Shown here one piece after another: positions 23,401 through 37,540 of a stretch of 64,000 nt of DNA (position 1 is its first letter; every line of letters starts with the position of its first letter). Source of the stretch: Panulirus ornatus (Eukaryota > Arthropoda > Malacostraca > Decapoda > Palinuridae). The stretch spans positions 15,864,096-15,928,095 of the forward strand of contig NC_092271.1 of NCBI RefSeq assembly GCF_036320965.1, written 5' to 3'. The position numbers and the translations under genes were made by a program. Under the pieces are notes generated by a model that was not told where the DNA came from, made no database searches, and saw only the letters and a program-made list of their open reading frames with translations.

Positions 23401-23468
<68 letters not shown>
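23401..23468. repeat. (TA)n microsatellite
   Basis: Pure TA between the A-rich tail of one LINE-A and the truncated 5' edge of the next. Confidence 0.97.
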
Positions 23469-23472
<4 letters not shown>

Positions 23473-24640
23473 AAAAGATGCTAGTGGCATGAGAAGTGTG
23501 GGAGGTGGGCAGATTAGAAAGGGTAGTGACAGGTTGGATGAAGAAGTAAGAGTATTAGTGAAAGAGAAGAGAGAGGCATTTGGACGATTTTTGCAGGGAA
23601 ATAATGCAAATGAGTGGGAGATGTATAAAAGAAAGAGGCAGGAGGTCAAGAGAAAGGTGCAAGAGGAGTAAAAGAGCGCAAATGAGGGTTGAGGTGAGAG
23701 AGTATCATTAAATTTTAGGATGAATAAAAAGATGTTTTGGAAGGAGGTAAATAAAGTGCGTAAGACAAGGGAACAAATGGGAACTTCAGTGAAGGGGGCT
23801 AACGGGGAGGTGATAACAAGTAGTGGTGATGTGAGATGGAGATGGAGTGAGTATTTTGAAGGTTTGTTGAGTGTGTTTGATGATAGAATGGCAGATATAG
23901 GGTGTTTTGGTCGAGGTGGTGTGCAAAGTGAGAGGGTTAAGGAAAATGATTTGGTAAACAGAGAAGAGGTAGTAAAAGTTTTGCGGAAGATGAAAGCCGG
24001 CAAGGCAGCGAGTTTGGATGGTATTGCAGTGGAATTTATAAAAAAAAGGGGGTGACTGTATTGTAGACTGGTTGGTAAGGTTATTTAATGTATGTATGAC
24101 TCATGGTGAGGTGCCTGAGGATTGGCAGAATGCTTGCATAGTGCAATTGTACAAAGGCAAAGGGGATACGAGTGAGTGCTCAAATTACAGAGGTACAAGT
24201 TTGTTGAGTATTCCTGGGAAATTATATGGGAGGGTATTGATTGAGAGGGTGAAGATATGTACAGAGCATCAGACTGGGGAAGAGCAGTGTGGTTTCAGAA
24301 GTGGTAGAGGATGTGTGGACCAGGTGTTTGCTTTGAAGAATATATGTGAGAAAGACTTAGAAAAGCAAATGGATTTGTATGTAGCATTTATGGATCTGGA
24401 GAAGGCATATGATAGTGTTGACAGAGATGCTCTATGGAAGGTATTAAAAATATATGGTGTGGGAGGCAAGTTGTTAGAAGCAGTGAAAAGTTTTTATTGA
24501 GGATGTAAGGCATGTGTATGTGCAGGAAGAGGGGAAAGTGATTGGTTCTCAGTGAATGTAGGTTCGCGGCAGGGGTGTGTGATGTCTCCATGGTTGTTTA
24601 ATTTGTTTATGGATGGGGTTGTTAGGGAGGTCAATGCAAT
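23469..24640 (+). mobile_element. LINE-A linker plus N-terminal RT
   Basis: Frames 23470-23668, 23720-24055 and 24072-24500 encode the linker (KDASGMRSVGGGQIRKGS), then [84 protein letters not shown]. Stops and an A-run slip (near 24048) break it. It ends at about 24640 (VVREVN), where a SID begins, so the catalytic FADD box is missing. Confidence 0.9.
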
Positions 24641-24645
24641 ATCTT

Positions 24646-24841
24646 ATCCCTGGGGATAGGGGAGAAAGAATACTTCCCATGTATTCCCTGCGTGTCGTAG
24701 AAGGCAACTAAAAGGGAAGGGAGCGGGGGGCTGGAAATCCTCCCCTCTCATTTTTTTTTAATTTTCCAAAAAAAGGAACAGAGAAGGGGGCCAGGTGAGG
24801 ATATTCCCTGAAAGGCCCAGTCCTCTGTTCTTAACGCTACC
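24646..24841 (+). mobile_element. SID element, 3' tail lost
   Basis: Starts TCCCTGGGGATAGGGGAG and is intact to CTGTTCTTAACGCTACCT, where (TA)n (24842-24868) takes over. The last ~45 bases of the tail are missing. Confidence 0.9.
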
Positions 24842-24845
24842 TATA

Positions 24846-24868
<23 letters not shown>

Positions 24869-24876
<8 letters not shown>

Positions 24877-26170
24877 TTTGCTTTGTTGCTCTCTCCCGCG
24901 TTTGCAAGGTAGCGCAAGGAAACAGACAAAAGAAATGGCCCAACCCACCCCCATACACATGTATATACATACACGTCCACACACGCAAATATACATACCT
25001 ACACAGCTTTCCATGGTTTACCCCAGACGCTTCACATGCCCTGATTCAATCCACTGACAGCACGTCAACCCCAGTATACCTCATCGATCCAATTCACTCT
25101 ATTCCTTGCCCTCCTTTCACCCTCCTGCATGTTCAGGCCCCGATCACTCAAAATCTTTCTCACACCATCTTTCCACCTCCAATTTGGTCTCCCACTTCTC
25201 GTTCCCTCCACCTCCGACACATATATCCTCTTAGTCAATCTTTCCTCACTCATTCTCTCCATGTGCCCAAACCATTTCAAAACACCCTCTTCTGCTCTCT
25301 CAACCACGCTCTTTTTATTTCCACACATCTCTCTTACCCTTACGTTACTTACTCGATCAAACCACCTCACACCACACATTGTCCTCAAACATCTCATTTC
25401 CAGCACATCCACCCTCCTGCGCACAACTCTATCCATAGCCCACGCCTCGCAACCATACAACATTGTTGGAACCACTATTCCTTCAAACATACCCATTTTT
25501 GCTTTCCGAGATAATGTTCTCGACTTCCACACATTCTTCAAGGCTCCCAGAATTTTCGCCCCCTCCGCCGCCCTATGATCCACTTCCGGTTCCAAGGTTC
25601 CATCCGCTGCCAGATCCACTTCCAGATATCTAAAACACTTTACTTCCTCCAGTTTTTCTCCATTCAAACTTACCTCCCAATTGACTTGACCCTCAACCCT
25701 ACTGTACCTAATAACCTTGCTCTTATTCACATTTACTCTTAACTTTCTTCTTTCACACACTTTACCAAACTCAGTCACCAGCTTCTGCAGTTTCTCACAT
25801 GAATCAGCCACCAGCGCTGTATCATCAGCGAACAACAACTGACTCACTTCCCAAGCTCTCTCATCCACAACAGACTTCATACTTGCCCCTCTTTCCAAAA
25901 CTCTTGCATTCACCTCCCTAACAACCCCATCCATAAACAAATTAAACAACCATGGAGACATAACACACCCCTGCCGCAAACCTACATTCACTGAGAACCA
26001 ATCACTTTCCTCTCTTCCTACACGTACACATACCTTACATCCTCGATAAAAACTTTTCACTGCTTCTAACAACTTGCCTCCCACACCATATATTCTAAAT
26101 ACCTTCCACAGAGCATCTCTATCAACTCTATCATATGCCTTCTCCAGATCCATAAATGCTACATACAAAT
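24869..26170 (-). mobile_element. LINE-A RT copy, short-UTR type, open for 367 codons
   Basis: Minus frame 25065-26168 is open from YVAFMDLEKAYDRVDR through GLRQGCVMSP, the catalytic LLFADDTALVA and VNVNKSKVIRYSRVEG to YGCEAWAMD, GRPNWRWKDGV and VVYWG-stop. The short 3' UTR and tail (24869-25060) are complete. The 5' truncation lies inside RT motif A. With its active-site box intact and few lesions, it must be young. Confidence 0.92.
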
Positions 26171-26235
26171 ATATACATTTATTTTTTATCTATTTACATC
26201 TATTTTGCTTTGTTGCAAAATATATATATATATAT

Positions 26236-27461
26236 TTTTTTTTTGCTTTGTCGCTGTCTCCCGCGTTTGCGAGGTAGCGCAAGGAAACAGACGAAAGAAA
26301 TGGCCCAACCCACCCCCATACACATGTATATACATACGTCCACACACGCAAAATATACATACCTACACAGCTTTCCATGGTTTACCCCAGACGCTTCACA
26401 TGCCCCGCTTTAATCCACTGACAGCACGTCAACCCCGGTATACCACATCACTCCAATTCACTCTATTCCTTGCCCTCCTTTCACCCTCCTGCATGTTCAG
26501 GCCCCGATCACACAAAATCTTTTTCACTCCATCTTTCCACCTCCAATTTGGTCTCCCTCTTCTCCTCGTTCCCTCCACCTCCGACACATATATCCTCTTG
26601 GTCAATCTTTCCTCACTCATTCTCTCCATGTGCCCAAACCATTTCAAAACACCCTCTTCTGCTCTCTCAACCACGCTCTTTTTATTTCCACACATCTCTC
26701 TTACCCTTACGTTACTTACTCGATCAAACCACCTCACACCACACATTGTCCTCAAACATCTCATTTCCAGCACATCCATCCTCCTGCGCACAACTCTATC
26801 CATAGCCCACGCCTCGCAACCATACAACATTGTTGGAACCACTATTCCTTCAAAAATACTCATTTTTGCTTTCCGAGATAATGTTCTCGACTTCCACACA
26901 TTCTTCAAGGCTCCCAGAATTTTCGCCCCCTCCCCCACCCTATGATCCACTTCCGCTTCCATGGTTCCATCCGCTGCCAGATCCACTCCCAGATATCTAA
27001 AACACTTCACTTCCTCCAGTTTTTCTCCATTCAAACTCACCTCCCAATTGACTTGACCCTCAACCCTACTGTACCTAATAACCTTGCTCTTATTCACATG
27101 TACTCTTAACTTTCTTCTTTCACACACTTTACCAAACTCAGTCACCAGCTTCTGCAGTTTCTCACATGAATCAGCCACCAGCGCTGTATCATCAGCGAAC
27201 AACAACTGACTCACTTCCCAAGCTCTCTCATCCCCAACAGACTTCATAGTTGCCCCTCTTTCCAAAACTCTTGCATTCACCTCCCTAAAAACCCCATCCA
27301 TAAACAAATTAAACAACCATGGAGACATCACACACCCCTGCCGCAAACCTACATTCACTGAGAACCAATCACTTTCCTCTCTTCCTACACGTACACATGC
27401 CTTACATCCTCGATAAAAACTTTTCACTACTTCTAACAACTTGCCTCCCACACCGTATATT

Positions 27462-27463
<2 letters not shown>
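26236..27463 (-). mobile_element. LINE-A RT copy, short-UTR type, open for 340 codons
   Basis: Minus frame 26429-27451 runs from GGKLLEVVKSFYRGC through GLRQGCVMSP and LLFADDTALVA to VVYRG-stop. The short 3' UTR and tail lie at 26236-26425. The 5' edge meets (TA)n at 27464. About 65 bases of TA/T-rich sequence separate it from the 24869-26170 copy of the same orientation and subfamily. Confidence 0.92.

Positions 27464-27516
<53 letters not shown>
27464..27516. repeat. (TA)n microsatellite
   Basis: Pure TA at the truncated 5' edge of the LINE-A copy. Ordinary intron sequence follows. Confidence 0.96.
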
Positions 27517-27518
<2 letters not shown>

Positions 27519-29911
27519 CCCTCTCCACATTAGTTTTTAAAAAGCAATGCACTATGATGGGGCAACATTCTAATCTGTTGGTTGTCAGTTCTCTACTGAC
27601 TATCCCATCCTTTATTTTATCTCGAGTGAGTCAATATCTTTTACTCCCACTTTTAACACTTACACTTTTTGTTATTCATTTGTAAAGAGCCTTTAATAAT
27701 GGTGTATCTCTCTCCTTCCCACTTTGACAAGTAATTTATCTATTTCCTCTCTCCATGTGGTTAAATTACATGAGCATTTAATATAGAAAGATTTCACCCT
27801 CCCCACCTTATGGCATCTGTTACATAAAAGTTTAGTTTTATCTAATTCATGACACCTGTTTCTTTAATATTTTCCCACTCTATTTTTCCTTTCATTTAAA
27901 AATCTGTACTCCTCAATGCAATGCATATCCCACTGTTGATATAGAATACAATTTCATTACTTCCAAGTTTGTCTTTTTCTTTTCCATCTCCTCCTTTGCC
28001 TTAAGTATATTCCCCCATAGATACTGGGGAAGGGAGATCAGTTTACTGCTTTTCTCAAAAGGAAACTGTAGTTTAATTTGATGGTTTCTCTTGAGAATAT
28101 TAATTTCAAAACGATTTTGTCATAAATGTTTTCTTATATTTCTTATATTGGTTTCATGGTTTGTGTCTGCTGAATACACCTGTTTTAGACACTACTATGT
28201 TTACTGGGTACTCAATGGCACCCACACAGGCTCCAATGGTTCTTTGATTGTGCTACTCATCTATTTTTACTTCTTTCTCTCTTTCTTTGCTCTAGTTTTC
28301 ACTATGAAACTTGTAAGAGTATTTCCATCATACTGATTTCATTACCAGTAATTTTTTTCTTTTCTGCTAACCTATCCAACACTATCTCTTTAACACTAGC
28401 ACTGCAAAACACAATCACTCATCATTAAAAGTTGAAGCATTAAAGTAGATGCTGGAGACAGGTCTAAATGCCTCATGTCCAAGTTAGTAACAGCATAATG
28501 ACTTTGGCTCACAGTTATAAAATATCAGCTATTACTTCCAAAACTTGAGCAAAGTTTAAATGCATTCACAAATGAAGCTCAAACAATTTAACTTGGCAGA
28601 GAGTTCCACACATCCATGAACCACTGCATGTCAATGTAATTTCTGATAAGTAACCCTAATCCCTCAATACCACAGTTATTCAAGAGTTGCAGTAGAGACA
28701 GTAAAATATACCAATGATAATGTAGCAGACACACTTGGCTACACAAATCTACATCTATATTAAGATAATTTCTTTTCTGTACGAATACTTACATACCGTT
28801 TACACTATCTACAACCCAATAATGCTATGACATTCTATCCTGTCTTAAAAAAAGTGTTTTCAGTTGAAACAAGTGATAATGTATTCAAAGGTGAATGCAT
28901 GCACTTTGTATTTAACTCTATTCTACACTTCAGTAATTGTTCAAGCCATATCATTTTTCAGCAAGCTGAGATTGTCATTACTGATGTGTAATTCACCTTT
29001 CAATATTAAACAACTTCTCAAGATTTAGCATAAAAAGGAAGGATTCTCTGGTTCAAACGATAAAGAAACAATTCAGATGCCTAGAGAAACATCAGAATCT
29101 GACTTCAATTGAGTGTACTACTATTAAAATGGAAAGCAATTAACTCTTGTTGACATGTCTCACCATGAGGGAAGAAATATTCTTTCTACAGGCACAAACT
29201 TAATTTGCTACTGATATTAAAATAAATTTGTTCCGAATGTCATTACTTCAAAATATATATAAGTGTGTTTAGTCTCATTAGGGCATTTCCAGTACAGTTT
29301 TTAATGGTCTTCGTTAAGAAGGCTCTTTTCTGAAGTGAAATCTACACCCCCACCTTTGTGCCTTAAATCATGCCCTCTTGTCATTCCAAGTGGTTCATTA
29401 TCAGTATCTTATACATTACTATCATATATGCCATTTCTGATCTAAACGATTTTTCAAAGGTAGAGGAACGTCAGTCTGTTTGACCATTGACTCCACTTTA
29501 ATACTCCTTCCTAGGTAATTCTAGATAACTTTCTTCTTATAACTGATCATTTGAATAATCTCCAAAACTTGAGTCATTTCTACATTCGAAATTCAGACAG
29601 TCCGTTCTTAAATTCATATAAAATCCTCAAAGTTATTAAAGCTAAAAACCTCAAAACATACAAAATTGACCATTAACGCCCTACTCTATTTTTTCCATAG
29701 GGAGTGCTTGAGAAAACTGTCACAAAAGCTCCTGATTTCACTGCTCATGAGCGGGAGCTCATGTAGTATGCCAAACATTAAACAAGGTCACATCATTCCT
29801 TAGTTCCGTTTGTTGTCACTGCCCTACAAACAAAACATTACATACACCAACCTTACCGCGATTGAACGGAACACGAATCTGAGTAAAAACCTTTTTCTGG
29901 TTATTACTTAC
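27517..29911. other. AGO1 intron 1, first part: no gene recognised
   Basis: About 2.4 kb of AT-rich sequence follows the AGO1 first-exon donor. The plus-strand frame at 28091-28336 is hydrophobic and T-rich without splice or family support. A C-rich block at 29275-29560 looks like an old dispersed repeat but was not identified. Confidence 0.45.
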
Positions 29912-29930
29912 GCTGCCCAACAGGGTACAT
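29912..29930 (-). CDS. AGO1: Argonaute-1 exon 1 (start codon)
   Basis: Minus strand ATG TAC CCT GTT GGG CAG C, then donor GTAAGT (29911 downward): Met-Tyr-Pro-Val-Gly-Gln, the start known from crustacean AGO1 proteins. The single leftover C joins CA of exon 2 (Pro). Intron 1 is 14.3 kb and intron 2 8.8 kb. The joined protein start is MYPVGQ-P-PGPPG... then FVAPRRP. The exon is far too short for ORF finding; it was recognised by the peptide, a perfect donor and phase agreement. The 5' UTR boundary is not visible. Confidence 0.88.
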
Positions 29931-30060
29931 GAACTCTACAATAGTTGCTAATTTCCGGACGAAACTACAGAAATTTCAGACGTGAAAAGATTGAAAATGG
30001 CGTTCCGACTTCCTGCCTACAGTAAGACTGGGTTGTTGGTTCCGTTGCAGCATCAGTATT
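29931..30060 (-). promoter_or_regulatory. AGO1 5' UTR / candidate core promoter region
   Basis: This sequence lies directly upstream of the AGO1 start codon. It is less AT-rich than the surroundings and holds CGCCATTTT on the minus strand (29994-30002), a YY1-like element often found near starts of TATA-less housekeeping genes. No TATA box was seen. The transcription start is not placed. The role is inferred only from position and motif. Confidence 0.35.
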
Positions 30061-31970
30061 AGTAAATAAATGTGTTATCAAACATAAATTATTCACTTTT
30101 CCCTCTACACATCTATATGTGTTCCATTTGTATTTTGTTGTGCCATATACTTAATAAGAAAGTGCTATAAGAAAATACACTGAACTTAAAACATATAACC
30201 TAATTCATAATTGAAACACGTAATTGAAATTTCGTTTGATTCATTTCGCTTCATAAATGCCAAAATGTAAGCATACAAAATCATGTTCAAATTCATATGT
30301 GAAAGTGGAGAAAATGTTTAGCTATGTAAATATCAGACGTATAACATGGATAATAGACAAAACCCTTCCTAATACACACGTATATACCCAGACCCCATAT
30401 CTTAGTTTTACTCCTTTCACAGGAAAAAAATGAGTATCTCCTCCATTAAGCATTGATACACACATTGATACATGCCCAGGAAAGTAAATCTCAGTGAATC
30501 TTGTGCATACGATGATGGTTGCGGATGTATAACACAAGGAGACGTGCTACACCAGTTTAAAATTTTGGGGGAAGTGCATGCACTTGTGACACCAGTACCA
30601 GTCTGAGCAACTGGATATACTGCAGCTAGCCAGTGGGAAGAAGATCAATATCGTCCACCACATTCATAACTTGAAGAGGAGTTATCCGTGTATCTGAATG
30701 TCACGTCATTTCTGAACTTGGATCAAGAAATTTTTAAGGGAGTAAGAAAACAGTTTGCTAACAAACGTAAAGCGAACCATTTCTTTAGCCATGGTAATCA
30801 TGTGCTCCGTGATGGAAGATCAACCTTAACCAAAAGTCCAATTTAACATGAAATTATCATCAATGGTCATAACGTATGCGTCGTCTTCTGTATTGCGAAG
30901 ACTTTCGACAGCATGTATCACAGAGAGTATCTGACATGAGTACATCAAGCCTCAAACACAGAGGGAATGGTAAGGGAGAGTAACTGGCATGATAAAAACT
31001 CGAAAACCAATTAAATTGGCTTCGAGATGTCCAGTGACAGCACTCCAGCCTGTCTGCACTTGCAAGGTAAAAGAGAACAAGAAATGATGGATATTTCCTT
31101 CCTGTAGGTGCCAAATTAAGGTTAGGGTTGATTGACCCTCCCACCTGTACAAGGTACTCGTAAAAATGTGCTAAGGGACCCAAGGTTTACTCCATATGAA
31201 ACATGTTAAGCAAATGTAAAGATTGATTGAGCAATCTCTCAGTTAGAAACGAACATCAGCAAAATTTATTCAATTGGCAACACATTTTTTGTTTTCAATT
31301 TGACGAAATTTGAAGTCTGTCGAGCGCCAGAATCCTGGTCTGGGTTGGTTGAGAATATTGTAGTTAATTCAGATGATTCATTCCATGATGTTGCGACCCA
31401 AACCACTGGAAAGTAGCTATATGTCGCGACTCGCAAACCAAATGTTGATAGAAGAGTGGAGGCAACAGGGATGCGGAGCATCACCTACTTTAGTGCTGGT
31501 ACGAGACTATATCTCATCATACATTGCAGTCGAACTAAGCATTATTCTGAGACTGGATTAATCATATTCATAGACTAGTTGTTCTATTTTCACTTATATT
31601 TTGTCTGTTTATGCTGTACATTATCCGTAGTCATACATAGTATCAGCCTGTATTGTTGGACTACATGTGCGCGAGACATGGTGTCTCCAAATTAAATTGA
31701 CCTCGGCCCTCCAAAGAAAAAAAAAAAAAAAGGCCGGAACGGAACACTATAGCACGCACCAGCTATCCTCTGTTTGTAGTAAAAGCAGAGGGCGGAAGCC
31801 TTATACTCTTAATTAGGTGTATACAGAAGTTGCTTAGAATCCCCCAGCTCTCATCCTCCACCCTCACAGCCCTCATCCTTCATGCTCCCACCCCTCACCC
31901 TAATAGCTTGACAGAAATTGTCAATAGTGTTTGTGATGTTTCGAGGTAAGTGTCAGAAAACTTCAAGGCA
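30061..31970. other. Intergenic region between AGO1 and mRpL53: old repeats suspected
   Basis: No supported gene. Around 30892-30950 the plus strand encodes FCIAKTFDSMYHRE, which resembles RT motif A, so an ancient non-LTR remnant may lie at 30600-31200. Around 31290-31500 a partly open stretch (NSDDSFHDVATQTTGK) has no family I recognise. A short A-run at 31717-31732 may be an old retroposon tail. Confidence 0.4.
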
Positions 31971-33055
31971 AAATGGAGAATGAGATGCTTTGGAAGGAGG
32001 TTAACAGTGTAAGCAAAATAAGAAAGCACATGGGAACATCAGTTAACTTGGCAAATGGGGCATTAGTGGGAGACAGTGATGTTATGAAGAGAATGAGATG
32101 GAGTAAGTATTTTCAAAGATTGATGAATGTGTTTGATAGCAGGTTGTATGGAAGAGTAGTGACTGAGTGAAATTATGTACAGAGCAGCAGAATTAGGGGA
32201 AAAACAAATATGGCACACAGGATGATACAGGATGTGCTTTGAATTATATATGTGAGACGAGTACTTAAAGAAACAGAAGGATTTGTATGCGGCACTTATA
32301 GATCTGGAGAAAACACATGATAAGAGTTGATAGGGATGCTATTATGAAATATGAATATATGGCGTAGGAATTAAGCTTTTTGAAGCAGAGTTTTGTCAAG
32401 AATAAATGACGTGTGTGCGAGTAGGATAAGTGGATCCAGGTGAGGCTGGAGTGTGTGATGGTGAGGGATATAAATGCAAGTCTTGGAGAGGGGCTGTATG
32501 CAGTCAACAGAGGGTGAGGGAGGGGGGGGGGGCTGAAAAGTGAAAAACTGAAGAGGCTGGTGTCTGTTTCGGAAAGCGTGTGAAAGAAACTGATGGTATG
32601 CGTGAATAAAAGCAAGGTCGTTGGGTTTAGTATTGTAGAGGGACAGGTTAAATGTGAGCAGAGAAAATTTGGTGGAGGTGGAGTGTTTTAGATACCTTGA
32701 AGTTGACATGGCGACGAATGGAACTATGGAAGTGGTAGTCAGTCATAGGGTGGGTGAAGGATGGAGGTGGTAGTCAGTCATAGGATAGGTGAAGGAGCAA
32801 AGGTTCTGGTAGCATTGAGGTCGTTATCTAGGAGAGCAAGACTGGTTGTTTGAATATTTAGTCGTCCCAGCGATGTTTGGATGCGAGGCATCGAATATAG
32901 AAAAGAATATGCAGAGGAAGGTGGATGTGTTGCAGATTAAATGTGAGGACAAAATGTGGTGTGAAGAGAGTTATTGGAGTAGGTAATTAGAGGATATGAA
33001 AGAAGTATGGCAATAAGAAGAGGGCCGAGAGAGCTTGAAAGGGGCACCTTGCTAA
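31971..33055 (+). mobile_element. Strongly decayed LINE-A-related copy
   Basis: 31973-32170 encodes EMLWKEVNSVSKIRKHMGTS and MRWSKYFQRLMNVFDS, matching the RT N-terminal linker of young copies. A deletion then jumps to LYGRVVTE. Later pieces match CRICMRHL-DLEKTHD (near 32290), the TGTGTGAAAGAAACTGATGG block of the ERRKLRVN region (32576) and GGAACTATGGAAGTGG (32720), with a small tandem duplication near 32735-32790. It is unreadable as a protein and much older than the copy right after it. Confidence 0.75.
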
Positions 33056-33088
33056 AGCAAACGTTTCATTTTCCCCGTGGACTCATAG

Positions 33089-33090
<2 letters not shown>

Positions 33091-33134
<44 letters not shown>
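33091..33134. repeat. (TA)n microsatellite
   Basis: Pure TA exactly at the 5'-truncated edge of the next LINE-A. Confidence 0.95.
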
Positions 33135-34421
<1,287 letters not shown>

Positions 34422-35190
34422 CAACATCATCGATACGAATCCTAAAACCCTCTAGTCACCCATCTCCCCGCTCCTCCTGTCGCCCATATCTCCTCTATTT
34501 TCAGTGTCCAGTCTGAGAGAAAAAAATATCCACAACAAAACGCACGGAGATGGTCTCAGATTTACCTTTATGTATTTTCTTCGTATGTCCAGTGCAACAC
34601 TCTTTGCTTCTAATCAGTTCAAATACGTACAACCAAACTGAGCCACATGATCTTAATTGTCGTCTGTCGAAGTTCATATTTTGCCATCCACCCCATCGTG
34701 GTTTTTGAATGACCCTTAGTTCCACAAATAGTGTTTCTGCTTATGTTTACATATTTATATAGTATATAAATATAGTAATATTTTTGTGCGCTGAAATTAT
34801 GTGCTGCAGAAAACGTTGAAAAGTACTCGAATTTGATTGATTCCTGAAATCAAAGTTAAGAAAATGGGTAAAACTCATTCTCGAAGAGCCCCATCATGTT
34901 ACATGATGGGTAGATCATCACTTTTATAGTGAGGTGTCATGTCTCTAACGATATACGGGTTAGGATAAACTAGGAGCCATTGCTTTAACCAGCTAACTTA
35001 AAAACATCCAGGAAGTGTTAAACGTGATTTTTGTATTTGTTTAGCCATACATAATTTCTGAAGGGCTTATACATTATTGAAATGGCCGTAGATAACTAAA
35101 AGTTACCTTATATTCAAATTAGGGAAAAGTACGTTAAAGATTTATTGTTGAAGTGGGCCCGCATGAAGGTAAATCCGAGACCATCATCGT

Positions 35191-35223
35191 TCGTCTCGCA
35201 TGAGGACGACACCGACGAGACGA
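35191..35223 (+). promoter_or_regulatory. 8-bp inverted repeat in mRpL53 leader
   Basis: TCGTCTCG (35191-35198) can pair with CGAGACGA (35216-35223) around a 17-base loop, ten bases before the mRpL53 start codon. It is in the right place for a leader hairpin but could be chance. Function unknown. Confidence 0.4.
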
Positions 35224-35233
35224 GGAATCCAAT

Positions 35234-35385
35234 ATGGCATTACCTTATACCAGGGTTGGCACCTTCACCAGAAGCGGCGGAGTCTTCGCCGCGCTCGGGA
35301 AACAGGTCAAGCTGTTAAATCTTCAGCCCGTCAAGAAGATCGTGTTTACTTTCGACCCGTTTAGTGAAAATGCTGTCGTTGTGAG
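35234..35385 (+). CDS. mRpL53: Mitochondrial ribosomal protein L53, exon 1
   Basis: This is the large-subunit mitoribosome protein mL53. The exon encodes MALPYTRVGTFTRSGG, FAALGKQVKLLNLQPVKKI and VFTFDPFSENAVVV and ends in the split codon AG|G at donor GTAAGG (35386). LNLQPVKKIVFTFDPF corresponds to the LRPVKQVRVQFCPFEKN stretch at the start of vertebrate MRPL53. A basic N-terminus with few acidic residues suits mitochondrial import. The start is the first ATG of the open leader and has AAT before it. Joined exons (152+113+155 bases) give 139 residues, in the size range of the family, with all phases matching. Confidence 0.9.
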
Positions 35386-37540
35386 GTAAGGAAGGAGGAA
35401 ATGTTAGGAGATAGACAGTAGGAGAGGAGGCCCCCTCTCGACGATAACAACACCCTGTGGTGCACTAGATATGTCAGACGAGTCCTGTGTCACTCGAGAT
35501 GGTCAGGGTATTCGCTGCTCAGGACAGGCAGGGAAGCCATGTGTTACGATATATGTGGTTTATCACCCACAACACTTGGAATAGTAATTTTCATTGCTAG
35601 AACTATAGTTATGCATCTCTACCTCGGGTCGGGGGATTTCTTTCGCATTCTTGTGGTATTTTCGTAAGTTGTGGGTCTTATGATCATATTATATTGGATG
35701 ATGGTCGTTGATTTATACCGTAGGTAAAGTACCATTATAAGGCGCCAACCTTGCTACTACAGGAATGTGATGAATGCACTGGTAGTTTTGTAATAGAAGT
35801 GGAAGTGGAGTAGTATTAATAGAACAGAAGAGTACCGCAGCATAATCAGGATGATTTTTTTTTTTCCTAATTGTGGCAAGAGAATAGGAGTAGATTGAGA
35901 ACAATGTGGAGTGAAAATAAAACACAGGGGAAACAATTCATTGGGAATAATTCAGTCACTACTGTAGGATTTCTTAGGTTCTGTTGATGGTTGGGCGGGT
36001 TCAGACACCTGTAAAGATATAAGGGTCGCCTAACTACATAAGGCGATTAGTGCACGTAAAGGGCCATATTCTGATGTATCAGTAGCCATCTAAACTCACT
36101 GTTTACCTCTCGAACCAAAGAATCCTTCCTCATAATCATACTCTTAGCATTAGTTACCAAAAGTTAAGGTATAGTTGTGAAAATTGATTAACCCACCGTC
36201 TGCGTAAGGTATCTACAGTGGTATGAACGGTTCCACAGTAATGGAACAGATATCATCACTCGAGAAAACGCGCGTGCGCTCTCGAAAATATTGTTGCAAT
36301 TATCTTTGATTTTGTTCAGCGAAGTTGCAGATTATGATTTGGAGCATTATATTAAGTATTAGCTAAGGCAGTAGTAGTACATAGCGAAAAATGTGGGGGT
36401 TTAGTAATTGAAAAATAAGTAATATAGTTATGAAAAATCAACATAGCTCATGAAAACCGCCACCAAGTTATGTTTATTTTTATTTTCAGTATGTTAGTCT
36501 AAATATACCAGTCACACTTGACTAAGTACTGCCAGAATGATGGTGGATATTAAAAATCGACATAAAGGATGGCCATGTAATCTCCTGCAGCAGAATGATA
36601 TAATGTTCATATATTTCTATGACTAGTTAAGGATTTTATTTTTCACTTACCCACTTTTTTCGTGGTGTACCTAATGCTTATTGCCTTGTTGAATGTCATT
36701 CAGTGAATTATAGTGCTGGAAATCATGCTCTGAAAGTTTGTGTATTTTATAAACAGTGCTAGCAATGCTGAACAAAATCACTGAATATTGAAGCTAAAAA
36801 GCAATATAAAGCTATTGAAGATAACTACGAATGGAATTGATTTAAGCAGCTTCATCTTCCCTTGTAGTTGAAAGATATGGTCACCCCTAAACACCAAAAT
36901 GTGACATGATTATAGGGATACTAAAGGAAAAAAGATTTGGAGAAATGTGCCTGGATGATATGATTTACACAGTCCACTACCTGAAATCATAGTAAATTTG
37001 CTTGAGAGTATTTTAATGGGTGATCTTGTTGAATACCTGTCACAACACCATTTAGGATTACTTCACTGGAGTCACAGGTGTTGCAATGAAACATATCATG
37101 AATCTAGAAAATGCACATACACTGTTGTAAACATTATTGCAATTATCTTTGCGTGATCTTGTTCAGTAAGTTAGAGATTATGATTTGGAGCATTGTTTTT
37201 AGTATTAGGAAAGACAGTAGTATTATGTATGGGAAAATGTAGGGTTACTTGAAAACTACAATCTAGCTGTCATGTTTATATTGATTTTTAGTATGTTAGT
37301 CTAAATATACCTGTCACACCCTTGACTAAGTACTGCCAAAATGATGGTGGATATTAAGTCAACTTAAATAGTGGCCATGTAATTTCCTACAGCAGAGTAA
37401 TATAATGTTCATATATTTATGTTTCACTTTTTAGAAGTTTAAATACAAGGAGGGGGGGGGTTTCCAGCCTCCTGCTCCCACCCACTTTAGTCACCTTATA
37501 TGACACGGGGGGGGGGGATTCCTTCTCCTCCGTCTGTCGA
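35386..37540. repeat. mRpL53 intron 1, first part, with ~380-base direct repeat
   Basis: About 36220-36625 is repeated at 37060-37425. Shared blocks are TTGCAATTATCTTTG, GATTATGATTTGGAGCATT, AGTATGTTAGTCTAAATATACC, TGACTAAGTACTGCCA and AATATAATGTTCATATATTT. It is a diverged duplication with a period of about 820 bases. 37435-37540 holds a decayed LINE-A 5' fragment (GGTTTCCAGCCTCCTGCTCC). Nothing else is recognised. Confidence 0.7.

Noticed and set aside
25129..25578. Recurrent 100-150 aa frames (MFRPRSHKIFFTPSF type) opposite LINE-A
   Set aside because: They are antisense shadows of the RT connection region and appear wherever that region does, with no homology of their own.
28091..28336. 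81-aa hydrophobic frame as a membrane protein
   Set aside because: T-rich intronic sequence with no splice context, no family resemblance and poor start context.
30892..30950. RT motif A-like FCIAKTFDSMYHRE as a separate element
   Set aside because: A single short motif with stops on both sides; too little to annotate as an element.
31266..31561. Overlapping 62-72 aa frames as a gene
   Set aside because: No recognised domain, no convincing splice sites, and stops in the most coding-like frame.
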